DNA of 64,000 bases from Gymnogyps californianus. Its lineage: Eukaryota > Chordata > Aves > Accipitriformes > Cathartidae. A model generated the notes under the pieces. That model was not told the DNA's origin. It made no database searches and was given only the letters and a program-made list of their open reading frames with translations. The stretch is from the NCBI RefSeq assembly GCF_018139145.2, contig NC_059482.1:3546294-3610293 (forward strand). The letters run 5' to 3'. This document shows, one piece after another, positions 1-12,360 of this stretch; positions within the stretch are counted from its first letter, which is position 1, and every line of letters begins with the position of its first letter. The translations under genes and the position numbers were made by a program.

Positions 1-1275
1 AATCCTACAAGAACACTTTTTCTTTTTGTGTGTCCCCCCCTTTCTCCAGTACAGAACAGAAATAGTCCATGGAAATAGCCTTGTCTCACAGTATTTCTGT
101 TTATGGTCCCCATCAAAATCAGTAAATGTGATGGCACACAAAAAAATTATGCAACGTAACAAAGGTACATAAAAAACTCTTTAAAAGTTTTGTTTGAGTC
201 GCAACTAGATTTTCTGGTCAACCACATTTTTATCCCATCCAGTTGCTCAGAATCACATCCCATCTCTAACCCTTTTTAACAGTGATGGATGTTTGGATTT
301 GAAGCTTCGTTTTCAAATGGATTTCTTTCATCCATTTCATTTTGGACAGGATGGGAGAAGATGGGTGTAATTATCAGACATGTTAGATTATAACTGCCTT
401 GAGCTATTCTGAATGCAACGCTGAGCCATCACCAAAGGAAGGGAAAAGCTCTGCAAGGCAATGGCAGCTGCACTAACTGCAACCAGATTTCACTTACATG
501 AGGCTAATGCCTCTTTTTGGTCTTTCTCATCTCTGAACTGAACCCCTGACATTTTCTCAGCATTTTAAGCTGAAAAATATCTTAAAAGTCCAAAATTGCC
601 CTAAAATTTGGTGAATACTTTTTGTCTTGCCTAGTTTAACAGACAAAGCCATGTTATGTGGCATCAGTGGCACAAGTCTATGTTTCACTTTGGATGTACT
701 AAGGAATGTTTTATTCCTAGACACTGTTTTGCACATATACAATCAGTATCAACACTGTACAGTTTGAGCCAAAACACTTGTGTCCAAAAGTCACCCCCAA
801 ATCAGTTGCATCACTATGACTTATTGTCCAAGGACAGCTAAACTGGAGACCTAGCCAAGGGGAATGCCATCCAAAGGAAAACAGCAATAGTGGAAAAGTA
901 TCCGATGCACCAACAGGGTGTGAACCCTACACAACATCTTCCTTTTTTCAGAACGTATACTCTTCACACAATAAAAATATTGGGCTGTGCTCCCACCTGG
1001 GCTGTGTGAGTACCTCATAAGGCTGCTTAGCTGAATAGATTTGATGGTTTTCCATTCTTGGCCTGGACTTCGGTGTGAAATATTCCCACAGTCAGATGCT
1101 CATTTACGCAGCGAACAAACAGTGAAGCATCCCACTGACCAGAAAATAGACACACACGAGCCAAATCTAGAACTGGGTGGAAGCCTGCTCGGTGACCAGT
1201 TGCTCCACACCTGGCTTGGGGTTTGGGGATTTCGTACATAGTGCCATGAGGTTTTATGGGCACTCCATCTATCAT
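1..1275. other. Non-coding DNA, no gene recognised
   Basis: AT-leaning unique sequence without a repeat I can name. The only open frame of note is an 82-codon ATG frame on the minus strand (1275 down to 1027). Its translation has ordinary amino-acid composition but no motif I recognise, and frames of this length are common by chance here. I see no convincing splice sites around it. Confidence 0.5.
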
Positions 1276-1282
1276 TGCATTG

Positions 1283-1320
1283 AGAAAAAAAAAAAGAAAA
1301 AAAACAGCAAAAAGAATAAA
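1283..1320. repeat. A-rich simple sequence
   Basis: Runs of A broken by single G or C bases. It could be the decayed tail of an old retroposon, but no element body is recognisable on its left side, so it is called only as low-complexity sequence. Confidence 0.6.
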
Positions 1321-1330
1321 ATGAAGATTT

Positions 1331-4300
1331 TTATGGGCCTAGGAGGAGCTAACCTGGAAATATCATTGGCACAAATAGAGCTGTTCAGCAGATAATAGCA
1401 CTCTGATATTGCCACAAGTTTGTTTACCCAAACGTGGCCATCCTCGTTGTGAATTCCCCACCCTCCTGGTCCCCAGCCTGGTGAGCGTCCCCACCGCCCT
1501 CCAGCTGGTGGAACACAAGCACTGCTGTGATTGCCATGCTGACAGCTTTATTGCCTCCCTGACGTTGCTATTTTTAAAGAAACAGGTTATCTCGGTGATG
1601 TAAACAGGTCTTCCTCATGCAGTTATGTTATCTCATTGCAGGGAGCTGCAGCCTTTGGTCCTCACTCACTTGCGCTGTCAAGTTAGCTGTTTCAGGTGCC
1701 CAGGAGCTTAGGGCACCGGTTTTACAGAAAGCTGCCTAAACTGACGACGGGATTTTGTTTTCCCAAATCACTCAGAAAATACAGCTTTAGATCTCTTCTT
1801 CAAACCTAGTTTACCCACATTGTTAGAAAGAGTTAAACTACCCAGATTCTGACAGCCAAAGCTTAAAAGAACATCAGTGCATCCTGGCTGGGGGATGAGG
1901 GCAGATGCTTATGGGAGATGCTGGATTGAGCAACGATCAGTTAAATGTGTACTCTTGTTAGAAGTGAGAAAGTGCAAGTATAAGTTTTAGTGCGTGAATG
2001 ATTCTCCAGATTAAGTGCAATAAATAGGTAAATGACAAAAATGGCGTTGTAAAAAATGGCATTGCCCTCCTGCTTTGAAGGTGCTCATTGCAAAATGAGA
2101 GTGGACAGAACGGCTAGATGCTTAGCTAGGGAAAATAAAATATTTCAACTGGCTGAGTGATACAGATTTATTAAAGACTTGATGTCTAGATTATCTTTTC
2201 TGGGGCAGAGATGGACATGGTTTCAGAAAACGCTAAAAGATTGGGTTAAATTAGAAAAGCACTTAATGATTTAGTAAGTATTTATCCAAGATTTTCTGTA
2301 TGTAAACTATTTACTCAGAAGGATACGAATAAAATGGAAAATGTCACAGTCTCTCTCCAATTCTAAAATTCCTGCCTCCAGTCCCGATTCCATAAGCAAA
2401 GAAGCACCCACAGCAAAGGTTAGACCAGCTCCGTCAGGAAGCCTTTCTTCAGCTCCCATGAAAACAGAACATCTTTTTCAGTCTAAGCTGGAATGAGGAA
2501 ATTAAAGGGAAAAAAAATAAAATTCTTCCTGAACTAATGCAGTCCGAACATGGCCAAAGGTATCTAAACCGCTCCAAATCATTTCACCAATCTCTAATCT
2601 TGTTGATCCCAGTGTCAAGAAGGTTGTGAGACCCTATCACAGAACTGCCTGGAAGATTTCCTTGGTGCCTCTAAGCGTGCAGGAAACCTCGAGGGACAGG
2701 CATCAAAGGAAGTGGTGTCCTCTCCTACTCCACTACTACTGCTTAGCCCTTGGGAATGGGAAGAGGGGCTTACGGGTCACTAAGCACCTATGTTCCCTTT
2801 AGAGGTGATGGAGGTAGGTGCATCTGAGGCCTCCAGGGAGTAGCCAGTGTGTGTAAGCTGCACAGTGATACTGTTCCCATAACGTCAGAGCAAGAAGAGG
2901 TGGGTTAGAGTGAAAGTGCAATTCAGTTGCTCACCCCTCACCCTTCTATTTTGAAGGAGTTCAGATAAGCAAATTGAAAATGATGTCATGGCTCCCATAG
3001 GACACTGCAATACATTGCCATTTGTCCAGCCAGAGTACAACTCTTATTAGTATGATATAACACAGTAGTTGGGAACTCAATAGCAAAAACAAAGCTGGAA
3101 TTTAATATAAAAAACCTATAGCTTTTAACTCATTGCCCTTAACACACAGAGCTACTGTAAGTGAGTGCCTTAACATGAAAACTCTGAAGACCAAAGAATT
3201 AAAGTAAATGCAATCAGCAGATTACTAAATACCAATGGGAAATTTAGAGCTATAGAGCAAAATCCCAGAGCATTAAAGGATTTACCGCTTGGCATTGATG
3301 AGAAGCAAATCTTTGGATTTCCATTTCTATCCTTAATTAGTAACTGAGGTTTATTTTAGTCTAAACTAAGTCACAAAAGATAACACACCCTAAAAGAAAA
3401 TAGAAAGCAGTGCAATAAACTTCATAAAATGTCTTACTAAAAAATAAGAAGAAAGAAGAATAGATTCAAATGGAAAATCAATTTCCAGCACTTCCATTTC
3501 CTTTTGTTTTCTTGTCTTCCCACCCATACTCAGCTCTTTTCTAATAACGTTCAACTCTTTGCTAGAGAGGTTACTAAGGGTGGTAACAAAGACAGCATTT
3601 TAAACAGAAAAGGGAGGCTCCCTTTTAGAAGGGACATTTTAGGAGTGTTCTTGCTTCACAGCTTGATTTTTGAAAGTTTGCTGTCTCCCTGACCTGTTCC
3701 CAAGGCCCCTTACTGGTAGTAGGACCTAAAATGGATGGTCCGTGCTTCTACATGGCTCCAGCTCTGAAAAAAACCAGCTGTGTCAAACGGAGCATTTTTT
3801 ATATAGACACTTTGGGACAGGGGAAAGATAAAGCTCTTCTGGTTAATCAGCAGATCCCTAGCTTGGTTATCCAATGTCCCCATCTGCCGTTTGCACCACC
3901 AGTGATGTACTCCCAGGAGCTGGCTTGGCAGGGGCACCCCGGTTTGCTGGCAGCAGCCTGGCTGGGCTGCAGCCTGCCCAGCTGCCGAGATGCACCAGGG
4001 ATTTGGTGTCTGATCTCCTTGAACTGTGATACAGACTCCCACTGCAGCATTTTGAGCGCAGCTCTTGCCGTGGCTTCAAGTAAAGCTGTGAAATATAAGC
4101 GGCTTGCTTCAGAACAGGAAAAGAAAAACAGGCCGTGACTTAAATCTGAAGAAATACATAATAAAGAGCCCAGTCTTAAACAAAGCACGTGCTTCAGCGA
4201 GAAAGAAGCTGAAGTGCCATCTCCCTGCTGTTAATCACTCTCTGCTTTCCTCCCTTCCCCAGTGAACCCAAGAATACATTTGGTCCCCATAAAAATTTCC

Positions 4301-4547
4301 TATGGAGTGGGCTGCCTGTGAATCCTGGGCTGAGGCTGAAAAGCAATGCCCAGACATGATGGAGTAATGAAAGGGTAGCATGCTAGTGACGCTAAGGCAG
4401 GGAAAGTAGACCCATTTAAGGAGAAAGATTTTAGGAAGATGCCCTGTCTGTGTAGGTATGGGCTCAGTGTATCCCTAGGGTACCAAGACAGGCAGCAAGA
4501 CACATCTGAGCTGTTTGTTTCTGTGTCCTCCATGGTCAGAGGAAAGT
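1331..4547. other. Non-coding DNA, mostly featureless
   Basis: Unique AT-leaning sequence. Around 1540-1640 there is a tidier stretch with TGACAG (MEIS/TALE-type core). At 1695-1717 there is a perfect 7-bp inverted repeat (GGTGCCC, 9-nt loop, GGGCACC). Open frames at 3731-4138 (+) and 3847-4188 (-) overlap each other antisense and match no family known to me. Confidence 0.45.
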
Positions 4548-4740
4548 AGGACATAGGACTGGAAGGGACCTCTTGAAACATCTGACATATCTCCTTGTAT
4601 GGCAGGTACTAGGTCAAATAATTCCCATCATAAACTCACTAAACTCCCTTAAAGCGATTCAGTTATTTGCCCTGTCTTTACCTACTGCAGCTGCACCAAA
4701 ACCTCATTTCAACATCTTCTACTGCTTTCTACTCACCTGT
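4548..4740 (-). mobile_element. Decayed CR1-type LINE fragment (3' end region)
   Basis: The segment begins with GGACTGGAAGGGACCTC, the reverse complement of the conserved near-3' end of CR1 elements. A diverged version of the usual following text then continues: an ATCT block, a GGCAGG...TAGGTCAAA block, then ATTCCC. The element therefore lies on the minus strand with its 3' end at the left. CR1 is the main LINE of birds, crocodilians and turtles. No reverse-transcriptase frame remains, and the right edge is approximate because similarity fades after about 4700. Confidence 0.6.
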
Positions 4741-6008
4741 GGAGACTGTTAGGAAAGACGATAGAGACATGAGGGAATCTTAGATAAAAGGATTAAATAC
4801 TTGCAGCACAAAAGCCAAGATCAGCAAGCTTTGTCCAAGAGTTAAAATACTCATAACAGGCTCATATGTGCAACAACATAACCTCTTGATTTATCTGTTT
4901 AGCTTGGGATGTATCATGCCAAATGCCAGTGGGGTCACTTCTGTGTTAAGCCCAGTAGATAAGAGATTATCTTTTGCATGAACCTAGCCTATTTAGCTCT
5001 GTTGCATTGCATTTTCTGACTTCTTACCTTGGTCCTAAGTTTCTTGGAGCCCAAAATGGACCACAGCACAACTGCAGTCGTGGTTTTGAGTTCCTTTGTC
5101 TGCATTTGGAGGCTGAGGTGGGACTACATGCTCTCTCCTGCCCATGTCCTCCTTTCTGTCTCCTGTCCTTCTCCTCTGCAGTCACTATGATGTGAAAGAA
5201 AAAGCAATGCTAGCTTCACCTGAGGAGTCATCTCTTTGGCCCAAGGTTGATCCATAGTTCAGATGTTATTCCTAGAGGTCTTGCCTGGAATTCAACTTCA
5301 CCTTGGCAAACATGGCCATAGATTTCCCTCCGCTCCCCTTCTTCTCCTACATTACAGCGTGGCTAGACTAAGCTTGCCCAAACCAAAAGTGTTGAGGCCA
5401 GGAGGAGGATCTGCTAATCCTCAGTGCAAACTGGCTGGTGGGGAGAGCAAAACCGAGATCACCTCATGCGTTTCCCAGTTGGTAAGGAGCCAGCAGACAT
5501 GTGCAGTGTCCCATACGGTCCATGGGCTCTTGGGGTCTGGGGACTCCAAGGTCCGGATCTACAGATCTGTCCCTCCAGCAGCACAGTTACATGTTGCTTC
5601 ACAGTCAGGGCTTTGAGTCAAATCCAGCCCCAGCATCAAATAGGTCCTCTAAGCTTATGAATCATCTAATGAGCAAAACTGCATTAAGTACAGCCAACCC
5701 CAGAGGTTTCAAAGTTGGTATTTAGGCCTCAAAAATTACTGTATGGCTTAAAAATGATGAGTTTAAAAAAATCTACTTTGATTTAATTTTATTTGTCTTG
5801 TAGTTTCTAGTCCCTTGGATTGAAAATTGGACACTCGATGCACGTTGTCAAAGTTTCCATTACGAGCTAAAAGAATTAGAGATATGCATCTGAAAATGAA
5901 CACTGAGTATAGTCATATGATTGCAGGAGCTGAGCCCTTAAGATAAAACATCAAATACCATGCAAAGTAAAATCACAAATAAGCTCCCTTTCAACTAGTT
6001 CTTTCATG
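4741..6008. other. Non-coding DNA, no gene recognised
   Basis: Unique sequence. Overlapping plus-strand frames at 5263-5616, 5424-5660 and 5501-5725 occupy all three frames of the same stretch. That is the pattern expected of GC-richer non-coding DNA with few stops rather than of a gene. Nothing else stands out. Confidence 0.45.
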
Positions 6009-6065
6009 AAAAAAAAGGAAAACAAAAACAAAATTAAACAAAACAAACAAAAAAACCCCCCACAA
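6009..6065. repeat. A-rich, AAAC-type simple sequence followed by a C run
   Basis: A stretch of A runs separated by C, ending in a short C tract. It lies about 140 bases left of the SINE copy at 6201. Old simple repeats like this often sit beside retroposons, but I cannot join the two into one element. Confidence 0.6.
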
Positions 6066-6098
6066 CCTGTTTAATGAATTACTTAACAAGTGGTGGTA

Positions 6099-6121
6099 TT
6101 TCAAGGTGATTTCAAGGTGTG
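6099..6121 (+). repeat. Tandem TTTCAAGGTG motif
   Basis: TTTCAAGGTG occurs twice with an 11-base period (6099 and 6110). A shorter CTCAAGG follows at about 6124. CAAGGT is part of a nuclear-receptor half-site of the NR5A/ERR type. The repeat may be a chance micro-duplication. Confidence 0.4.
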
Positions 6122-6200
6122 ATTCTCAAGGCGAATCACAGTGTATTCATTTTGAGGCATTGATGGATATCTGCCCATCTGAGTTAGCAGTCCTCTTTAT

Positions 6201-6365
6201 CTCAGTGCTTGAGCAGCTCACAGTCTTCAATGTATTTTGGTTTTGTGACACTTCTGCTATCACCAGGAGGAAAACTGCCACAGGGGAATGTGATGGACGA
6301 GCGTGGCAGAGCCATGAACTGGGACTACATCTCCTGTCTTACAGGGTGCCCTGTGCTAGCTCAGA
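6201..6365 (-). mobile_element. Degraded CORE-SINE / MIR-type SINE
   Basis: The stretch from GCTTGAGCAGCTCACAG through CTTCAATGTATTT matches the 'gagcacctcacaatctttaatgtattt' text of a SINE family widespread in sauropsids. A diverged middle is followed by GTGGCAGAGC and then TGTCTTACAGGGTGCCCTG, corresponding to the tRNA-derived head that normally reads 'gtggcagagc...aacccaggtctcc'. As in MIR, this is the reverse orientation, so the element is placed on the minus strand. Identity is from remembered consensus text and divergence is high. Confidence 0.5.
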
Positions 6366-6429
6366 GAGAAGAGAGAAAGCAACTCCCTCACTTGTTTTTT
6401 TAATTTGTTAAAATAACAGCTCCATATTC

Positions 6430-7110
6430 CCAGGGGCAAATGTCAGGAATAATTGCACACAAATTGCACCGGAGTCATGCTAACGCACCCATTGCCACCC
6501 AAGGGCTCCTGAAGGGTTAATATCGAGGGCTCGACTGAGTTCAGTTAATTTACAACTGGAGACCTTTATCATCTCACACTGACATTGAGGGCTCACATTT
6601 CGCACTTAATTACTTGTTCAGCAATCACGCCTGGAAGAGATAGATGTGTTTCTGTGTTTAGTCCATGCAGCTGTGAATTGTTTATTTACTTATCGTCAGG
6701 CCGGGAATGGCTGTAATTTAAAGGTTCAGATCTCTGCTACCCTGAGCGGTGCAGGTCTTCCTTTAAACATTTCCATATTGCCGCGGTGGAATTTCGCTGG
6801 AGATGCCCATCTTCTCCTCCTGTTCCGGGTAATGGGCCAGCAGGTGTTACTGGTTATTGGCGACTGTGATTACTTACACTAAACAACCGCTGCCAAGTTC
6901 ACAATCATAACGAAGGATCTGCGGAGATAAATTTTGGAAGGTAAAAAGCAGGCCGAGGAGATGAAGAGAGATGTATTCCAGTAACTCAGCTTCTGGGGAA
7001 TGACTCGATCCCTATCTCAGCGCTGGAATAGCTGAATCACGGCAGCTTCAAACAGTGGCTCACAGCAATTCATAGGCCAAATGGTGTAATTACAATTTAA
7101 GCTGTCAAAT
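6430..7110. promoter_or_regulatory. Candidate conserved non-coding element (enhancer-like block)
   Basis: About 680 bases of unique sequence with no simple repeat or transposon decay. It keeps several CpGs in otherwise AT-rich DNA (GCCGCGGTGG near 6780). It is dense in TAAT-type homeodomain cores (TTAATTAC near 6605, GTAATTTAAAG near 6713, GTAATTACAATTTAAG near 7086) and ends near a CAGATGG E-box at 7117. Frames inside it are short and on mixed strands, so coding is unlikely. The texture is what I expect of a deeply conserved developmental enhancer. This is inference without an alignment. Confidence 0.45.
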
Positions 7111-7169
7111 GGTGACCAGATGGCTTTATCTTTCACACCAGAGGCCTAAGAAGTTGGTAGGTGTGACCT

Positions 7170-7262
7170 TTCCACATACCAATCCACCTGCGCAGCGCAT
7201 GAGGTATGCGAAAGCCCGCGTTCCTGGCGCGCCCAGCCGTGTGCGCTGACGCCCATCCTTGG
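7170..7262. other. Small CpG-retaining patch
   Basis: A short GC-rich stretch with several CpGs and a GGCGCGCC palindrome at about 7227-7234. It lies directly after the enhancer-like block at 6430-7110. It is too small for a conventional CpG island and may simply be the edge of that regulatory block. Confidence 0.35.
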
Positions 7263-9170
7263 CTTTGATAACTTTTGAGCAAAGCTGTGTAAAATCAACA
7301 GCATCAGTTTTCACAGGGCTCCCAGGCTGCATCACCCTTAAATGCCAAGACAGCAGCCACCAGCAACATTGTTGGACTACTTCACCACGCATAGATGCAG
7401 AGGGTTACTGGAGTACAAAGACGGGGGGATGCCCCCGTTATTCCCTTGGGTCACATACAGACCTCCCATCTACCTAGGAAAGAAAGAGTTGTGCAGGGCA
7501 AAAGATTCTCAGTTCAATAGCTGGCTGACAAAATATGTCTCAGAAGGAAAATTGGTGAAACTCCCTTCCAAGGAGGAGTAGCCAAAATGGTCTGTCTGTC
7601 CAGGCATCGCCAGCCCATGTGTAGGCAGAGCTGCAATGCAAGAATGCCATATTGCAGCTGTCCTTGTGATGTGCGTGACGGAGGAGAGGTTGTTGATGGA
7701 AGCAGGCTGGACACATCACCTAAAAAAGCCTAAGGTAGCTCCTGGAGAGTCACCCTGGGCAAACCCCAGTCCAATTTCCCAGCAGAGACCAGCTCCCGAG
7801 GTTAGGTGCTTGCTGGGGAGAATATCCTCATAACCTGTCCCATGGCCAGAGGCAGCTCTCTCCAGCCGCCAGGAAAACCCAGCCTGGTCCCGCACCAGCC
7901 AGACCCCTCAGGAAAACACACAGCTTTGCAGCAGGTCTCAGATCAGAGCAGCATTAAAAATAAGGGCTTTGGGTTTGATATTAACCCCAGTGAATTATGC
8001 CTGTGGGCAGGTGGAAGGGCTGACATACACCATCAGCAGCAGAGTTTCTGCCTCATAACTCTTGCAGAAGCCAACTGCTTTTGTTTTAAAGAAAAGGCTT
8101 TCCTGTCCCGCGTTCTTATGAGAAACACACGTTTCTCCCAGTCCCAAGATTATTTCTATCTCACAGATGAGGAGAAGGGGATGCAAGTTGACAGGGAGCA
8201 TGGCAAGGAAGGGTAATGCAAAGAGGTGGCGCTTCCTAATACTTTTTTCTGTTATCATCACCACTGCTGCTGTAACAAATTACTGATCTCTGAAGATGGA
8301 ATATCATTAAAATGGTTTAATAATAATATGTAACAAACAATAGACTAGAACTTCCTGTTTTTTAAGAAGTGTAAGAGATATTATTGGGCATATACAAACA
8401 AACAAAAATGCAGATAATTCCACGGTGATTTGAATTTTCTCCAAAACAGATATACAATCTTATGTGTCACTTCAGCAAAGCCAAAGAAAGAAGAAAAGAA
8501 CCTAGATAGGTGTAATTGAATTACACAAAATCCTGGAATTTGATGAGAGATAAAGTTACCACTAATTCTCTTTAAAAAAAAAAAAAAAGGAGATGAAATT
8601 AAAATGTCAAAAGAGCAGTGAGCTGCTTAATTGAACATTCAGGTTTTGGGTGCGTTCACGGTTGCGTTGGCAGTGCATCTGTGTACACACTGAAGTAAAA
8701 ACACCGCAAAAACGGAAAACCCCCAAAATGCAACTTTAACAAAGGACTGAAACGAACAGCTCAGAAACGCTGCAGGATTTACAAAAGAGCGTTGCAAGGC
8801 AGAAACACTTACAAGCAAAACCTGAGCCAGTAACAGTCCTGTATGTTCAAGCATGCTGGGGCTGGGAAGAGCTCTGCGGGCTGGATCGGTGCGGGTGGCA
8901 CGAGTGAGTTGGACCCAGTCATCTCCCAGGGTGGCCACCTCCGCAATGACCCACCGACACAGAAAATGGAGAGGAATATTTGTTTCTTTCAGTATTTTGC
9001 TGGTTTTCCTCCTTTTTTAATTTTTGCTTCTGCTGACTCTGGTTTGGCGGTTAGCGGCAGCGCGGGTGTTCGGGGTCGCAGCATCAGCTTAGGTAAAAGG
9101 GGATTTTCAGTGAACTATGAAAATTTAACTCAGATGAATCTTGCCCCGATTTAACAGATACAAAATGATA
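7263..9170. other. Non-coding DNA with a possible MIR scrap and a poly-A tract
   Basis: Overlapping frames at 7259-7477 and 7342-7581, and at 7636-7833 and 7806-8216, do not resemble any family. Around 8155-8180 the text CTCACAGATGAGGAGAAGG is similar to the MIR core, but the match is too short to call. An uninterrupted A15 lies at 8574-8588. The rest is unique sequence. Confidence 0.4.
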
Positions 9171-9174
9171 GAAG

Positions 9175-9181
9175 GTAAGTA
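9175..9181 (+). other. Strong splice-donor-like site
   Basis: The context GAAG|GTAAGTATT is a near-perfect vertebrate 5' splice site, with the GT at 9175-9176. The sequence on its left has a stop codon at 9152-9154 in the longest plus-strand frame (8843-9154), so any exon ending here would be untranslated or coding only at low confidence. Such matches also occur by chance several times in 64 kb. Confidence 0.25.
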
Positions 9182-10140
9182 TTGGCTATAAATAAGCTTC
9201 CCAGGCTGTCAGAGGAATTATTGCCGAGCTGCAAATATCCTGTGAGCGCAGAGATTAAAGGCAATGGGCACAACGAGCTATTTCAAAGGCGAGCGCAGAG
9301 GGGAAGGGGAGAGCATCCCTTCTGCTGCCGTCCCAGCACTGCCGCTTCAGTCAGGCTTTTCCCACACTTCATAGGAAGCAAAAAAGCTCACTGAGAGCCG
9401 GAGGGGATCCGAGGAGGCAAGGTGGGCTGGGAGGGATGTGCCAGGGTCCTGCTGGGAGCCATAGGATGCTGGCCCAGACGTAAAAAGTACAGTGGGAGAG
9501 GGAGGACCCCACATTGCTGTGACACCCGTGTTATTTTTGCTCCGTACACACCCAGAGCACTGGCTATTGCGATCGACTGGCTCAGTAATAATATCATTCT
9601 CAAATGCATTTTTTGCACCGGGTATTTGTAGAGGAGCACTGGAGAAGATGCACTTTTGCAGGCGATGCCTCTTCGGCTCTGGGACCCGAGGGCAGAGGGG
9701 GGATCGCGTACTCCGACAGTTGCTCATCACCGCCCCACATTTCAAAGAGATTTTACCTGGCTGGCATGGAAGATTTCCCAAACTGTTTATATTAAGAGCT
9801 TTTGATGCCAGCAATGAATATTACTATATTACTGAAAGGAATCAAAAGCTAAAGTGCCTGCATGTACAGTTAATCTATCCAAACAGAAAATGTTTCTTAA
9901 AAAATTACGGCACTATTTTTATAACAAACCTCAGCCAAACTCAAAACTGAATAAATATAATATGTTCTTTTAAAACCAATTTATTTTTTTAATCATGGGC
10001 AAAAATACTTTCCTTGCTTTCATTCATCAGCTAATACTTCACTCCCCCATATTTGAGCCCGGAGATTTGCCCATGACGGGATTTCTGCTTCGGAGGCATT
10101 CGGATTGAAACACCTCCCGAGGCCAGTGGGAAGGTAGATG
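9182..10140. promoter_or_regulatory. Candidate conserved non-coding cluster
   Basis: Unique sequence with isolated CpGs (GCGATCGACTGG near 9570, TTCGGAGGCATTCGGATTG near 10088) within AT-rich DNA. It has many TAAT, TTTAT and TGACAG-like cores and no repeat decay. Two long frames overlap antisense here, 9347-9814 minus and 9492-9950 plus (the latter opens at GTG). Neither translation shows a domain I recognise, and mutual overlap argues against both. I read the region as regulatory. The subdivision into one or several elements is not resolvable by eye. Confidence 0.4.
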
Positions 10141-12360
10141 TGAGCAAGTTAAGTTAGCATTAAGGCCAGTCTGTGGTTTCTATCTCTTTTTAACAAAACC
10201 ATGAATAAGGCAAGAAAATGCCTCAGAGGGGCCAGTAGTGATGGGAAAGGCAGCCACCCTAAAGCCCTGATTCACCAGGAGCCTAAATAAAGGCAGAGCC
10301 ATATGTATTTCTATAGGATTATGCAAGGGCATCTATTCCTACTGACGTGCTGTTAAGGCAAGAATACAGAGTTGCCATCTTCATGTTATTAAAAACTGGC
10401 CTGTATAGTCGTTACCACAATGTAATTTTCATTAGGGTTGCTCATAGCATAGTTGGGCCCTTCCATTTTTTTTTTATATTATTATTATTACTATTTTATT
10501 TCAACTAGAAGGGCTGTGCAGAACTTTTCCTGAAGTTTTCAAGCATTTATTTAGACTTGCATCATTGCCCAAGACCACAATTTGAATCTCTCAAGCCTCA
10601 TCCCATGATCTTTTACTCCCCTAAACGCTGCGCGTGTTTGATTCTCTCATGAAGAGGAGTCTAACCAAACAATTTGCAGCGTGCAAGTACCCTAAAACGT
10701 AATTAAAAATTACTAGAGGAGACAGTCCTCGGTGATGAATAGGCAAGCAGGGTAACCTGACCCCTGAGAGCTTACACATCCCCTTTTTGTTTGTTTGTTT
10801 GTTCTGCTGAACTTTCCAGGAGTTTCAGCTGCAATCAAACCCAGGGCCTTATCGTGCTAGGAAAAGCCATGAAAATCCTTTAAATCCTATCACCACGTTG
10901 ACCATTTGTGTACGTGTTTTTCAAGAGGGGATGATTCTAGTTGCCAGCTGTCATAGAAAAATATAGTGAAATTTCTTCCATCTGATTTTCTTGTATGAAA
11001 GAGAAACTGTGTTTGGGTGCCGTGCCGTTCCCCCAGCATTTGCGCGCTGCTTATTCTGCTGCCCTGCTAAAGGTCAAAAGCAGGTAATGTATGTTGAAAT
11101 TTCCACAGACTGGGGCAAGCTCTGAGGTTGTTGACTTTGATATCAGTTTTCTTCTACCCGGGGGAAAAAAAAAAAAAATCACTCCAGCTCCTCATTGATT
11201 TTTCATGGAAATTCACCAATTTCTCCTAGTTTAAGATCTGGTCTCTGATTTCTCCCTGATTATCATATCCGTCTGCCCCTAAAATGAAGTCCTGCTTTGT
11301 TTCAGCTCAGGATGATGATATCATTATTACTGCACCGAGCACAGGGCAAAAAATCCAGTTTGCTAGAACGTTGGTGCTGAATGACAGAGGTTACTGCAGA
11401 AAAAAAACAAACACACCCCCCCCCAGTAAATGCACCTTAATAAAAAGGAAAAATAATGAAAGAAAAAGTGACACAAAGCTTGAAATGGGAATGTAACGTG
11501 CCTGTGCCTTTGCACAGAAGATGCTAATAAGCGCAGCGTTGCAGAATTAACCACTGTTATGACTTTAAATGCTCCTTTTGCAACTCACACTTCGCTCTGG
11601 CTGTGGTTGTTTTGTTTTAGCTGACTGTCGCTCTCTTCCCTGGCTTCAGCCCTTCTGCTTTTAGCTGCAAACTGATACAAGGGGAAAAAACTGGTTTGCA
11701 TTTCTACAACTTCAGATAATACAACACGAATTGATGGAATGAGCCACGTAACTTTATGGTCCCTCCCGACTCTGCAAGGGGCAAAAATGACCTTTAAACA
11801 AACAAAATTTTGGTTATCAACATGCTTAATTGGTGCAGAACTGGATTAGGATGTTCTCATTGGGCTCCTGAGAGTTAAAGCCACTTTTCTTCAGATGTAT
11901 CCATATAGATGTTGGTGTTAATTCACCTTCTTGGGCTCTTGCAGATATTACAGGGAAAGTATTTAAAACTTACATTTTAAAATGTATCTGGGACATGAAC
12001 GCTCAATTTATGATTGCTGGAGTCTAGAAATCTAAGGTATTAGAATGAAATTTTTTCATTAATTGTCATCAACTCACATATTCAAATAGAAGTGCTGTTA
12101 TGTGCCCACTACCTTAAAAAAAAAAAAAGCTTTTGAAAACTTCAGTTGTCAAAATAGCCAGAATATTCCCTCCCATGAGAGCACAGGAAAGCAGTATGCG
12201 TTATTAAAAGAAGTCCAACAAATCAGACTTTTAACATTCGCTCGGATAAATAATCCAGGGAAAAAAAAGGTACAGTAAAGAAGACAAAAGTGGAAAAAAA
12301 ATTTGTACTGTGAGAAAATTTCATAGCTTAAAATAAAAATCATTTTTTCTAGATAAAACA
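10141..12360. other. Non-coding DNA, partly enhancer-like
   Basis: Mostly unique sequence. It includes a (TTTG)n run at about 10787-10803, an A run at 11164-11178 and an A/C run at about 11401-11425. The part from about 10610 to 10760 keeps several CpGs (CTGCGCGTGTTTG) and TAATTA cores, so it may belong to the neighbouring regulatory blocks. No exon is recognised. Confidence 0.4.

Noticed and set aside
1027..1275. 82-codon minus-strand ATG frame with protein-like composition
   Set aside because: No domain, no splice signals and ordinary length. Kept only as a remark in the region entry.
8150..8200. Possible MIR core
   Set aside because: Only a short GATGAGGA-type match with no supporting flanks, unlike the copy at 20285.
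9347..9950. Antisense pair of frames, 155 codons minus and 152 codons plus
   Set aside because: They cannot plausibly both be genes, the plus frame opens at GTG, and neither resembles a known family. My rough estimate is that about one frame of this length is expected by chance in the window.
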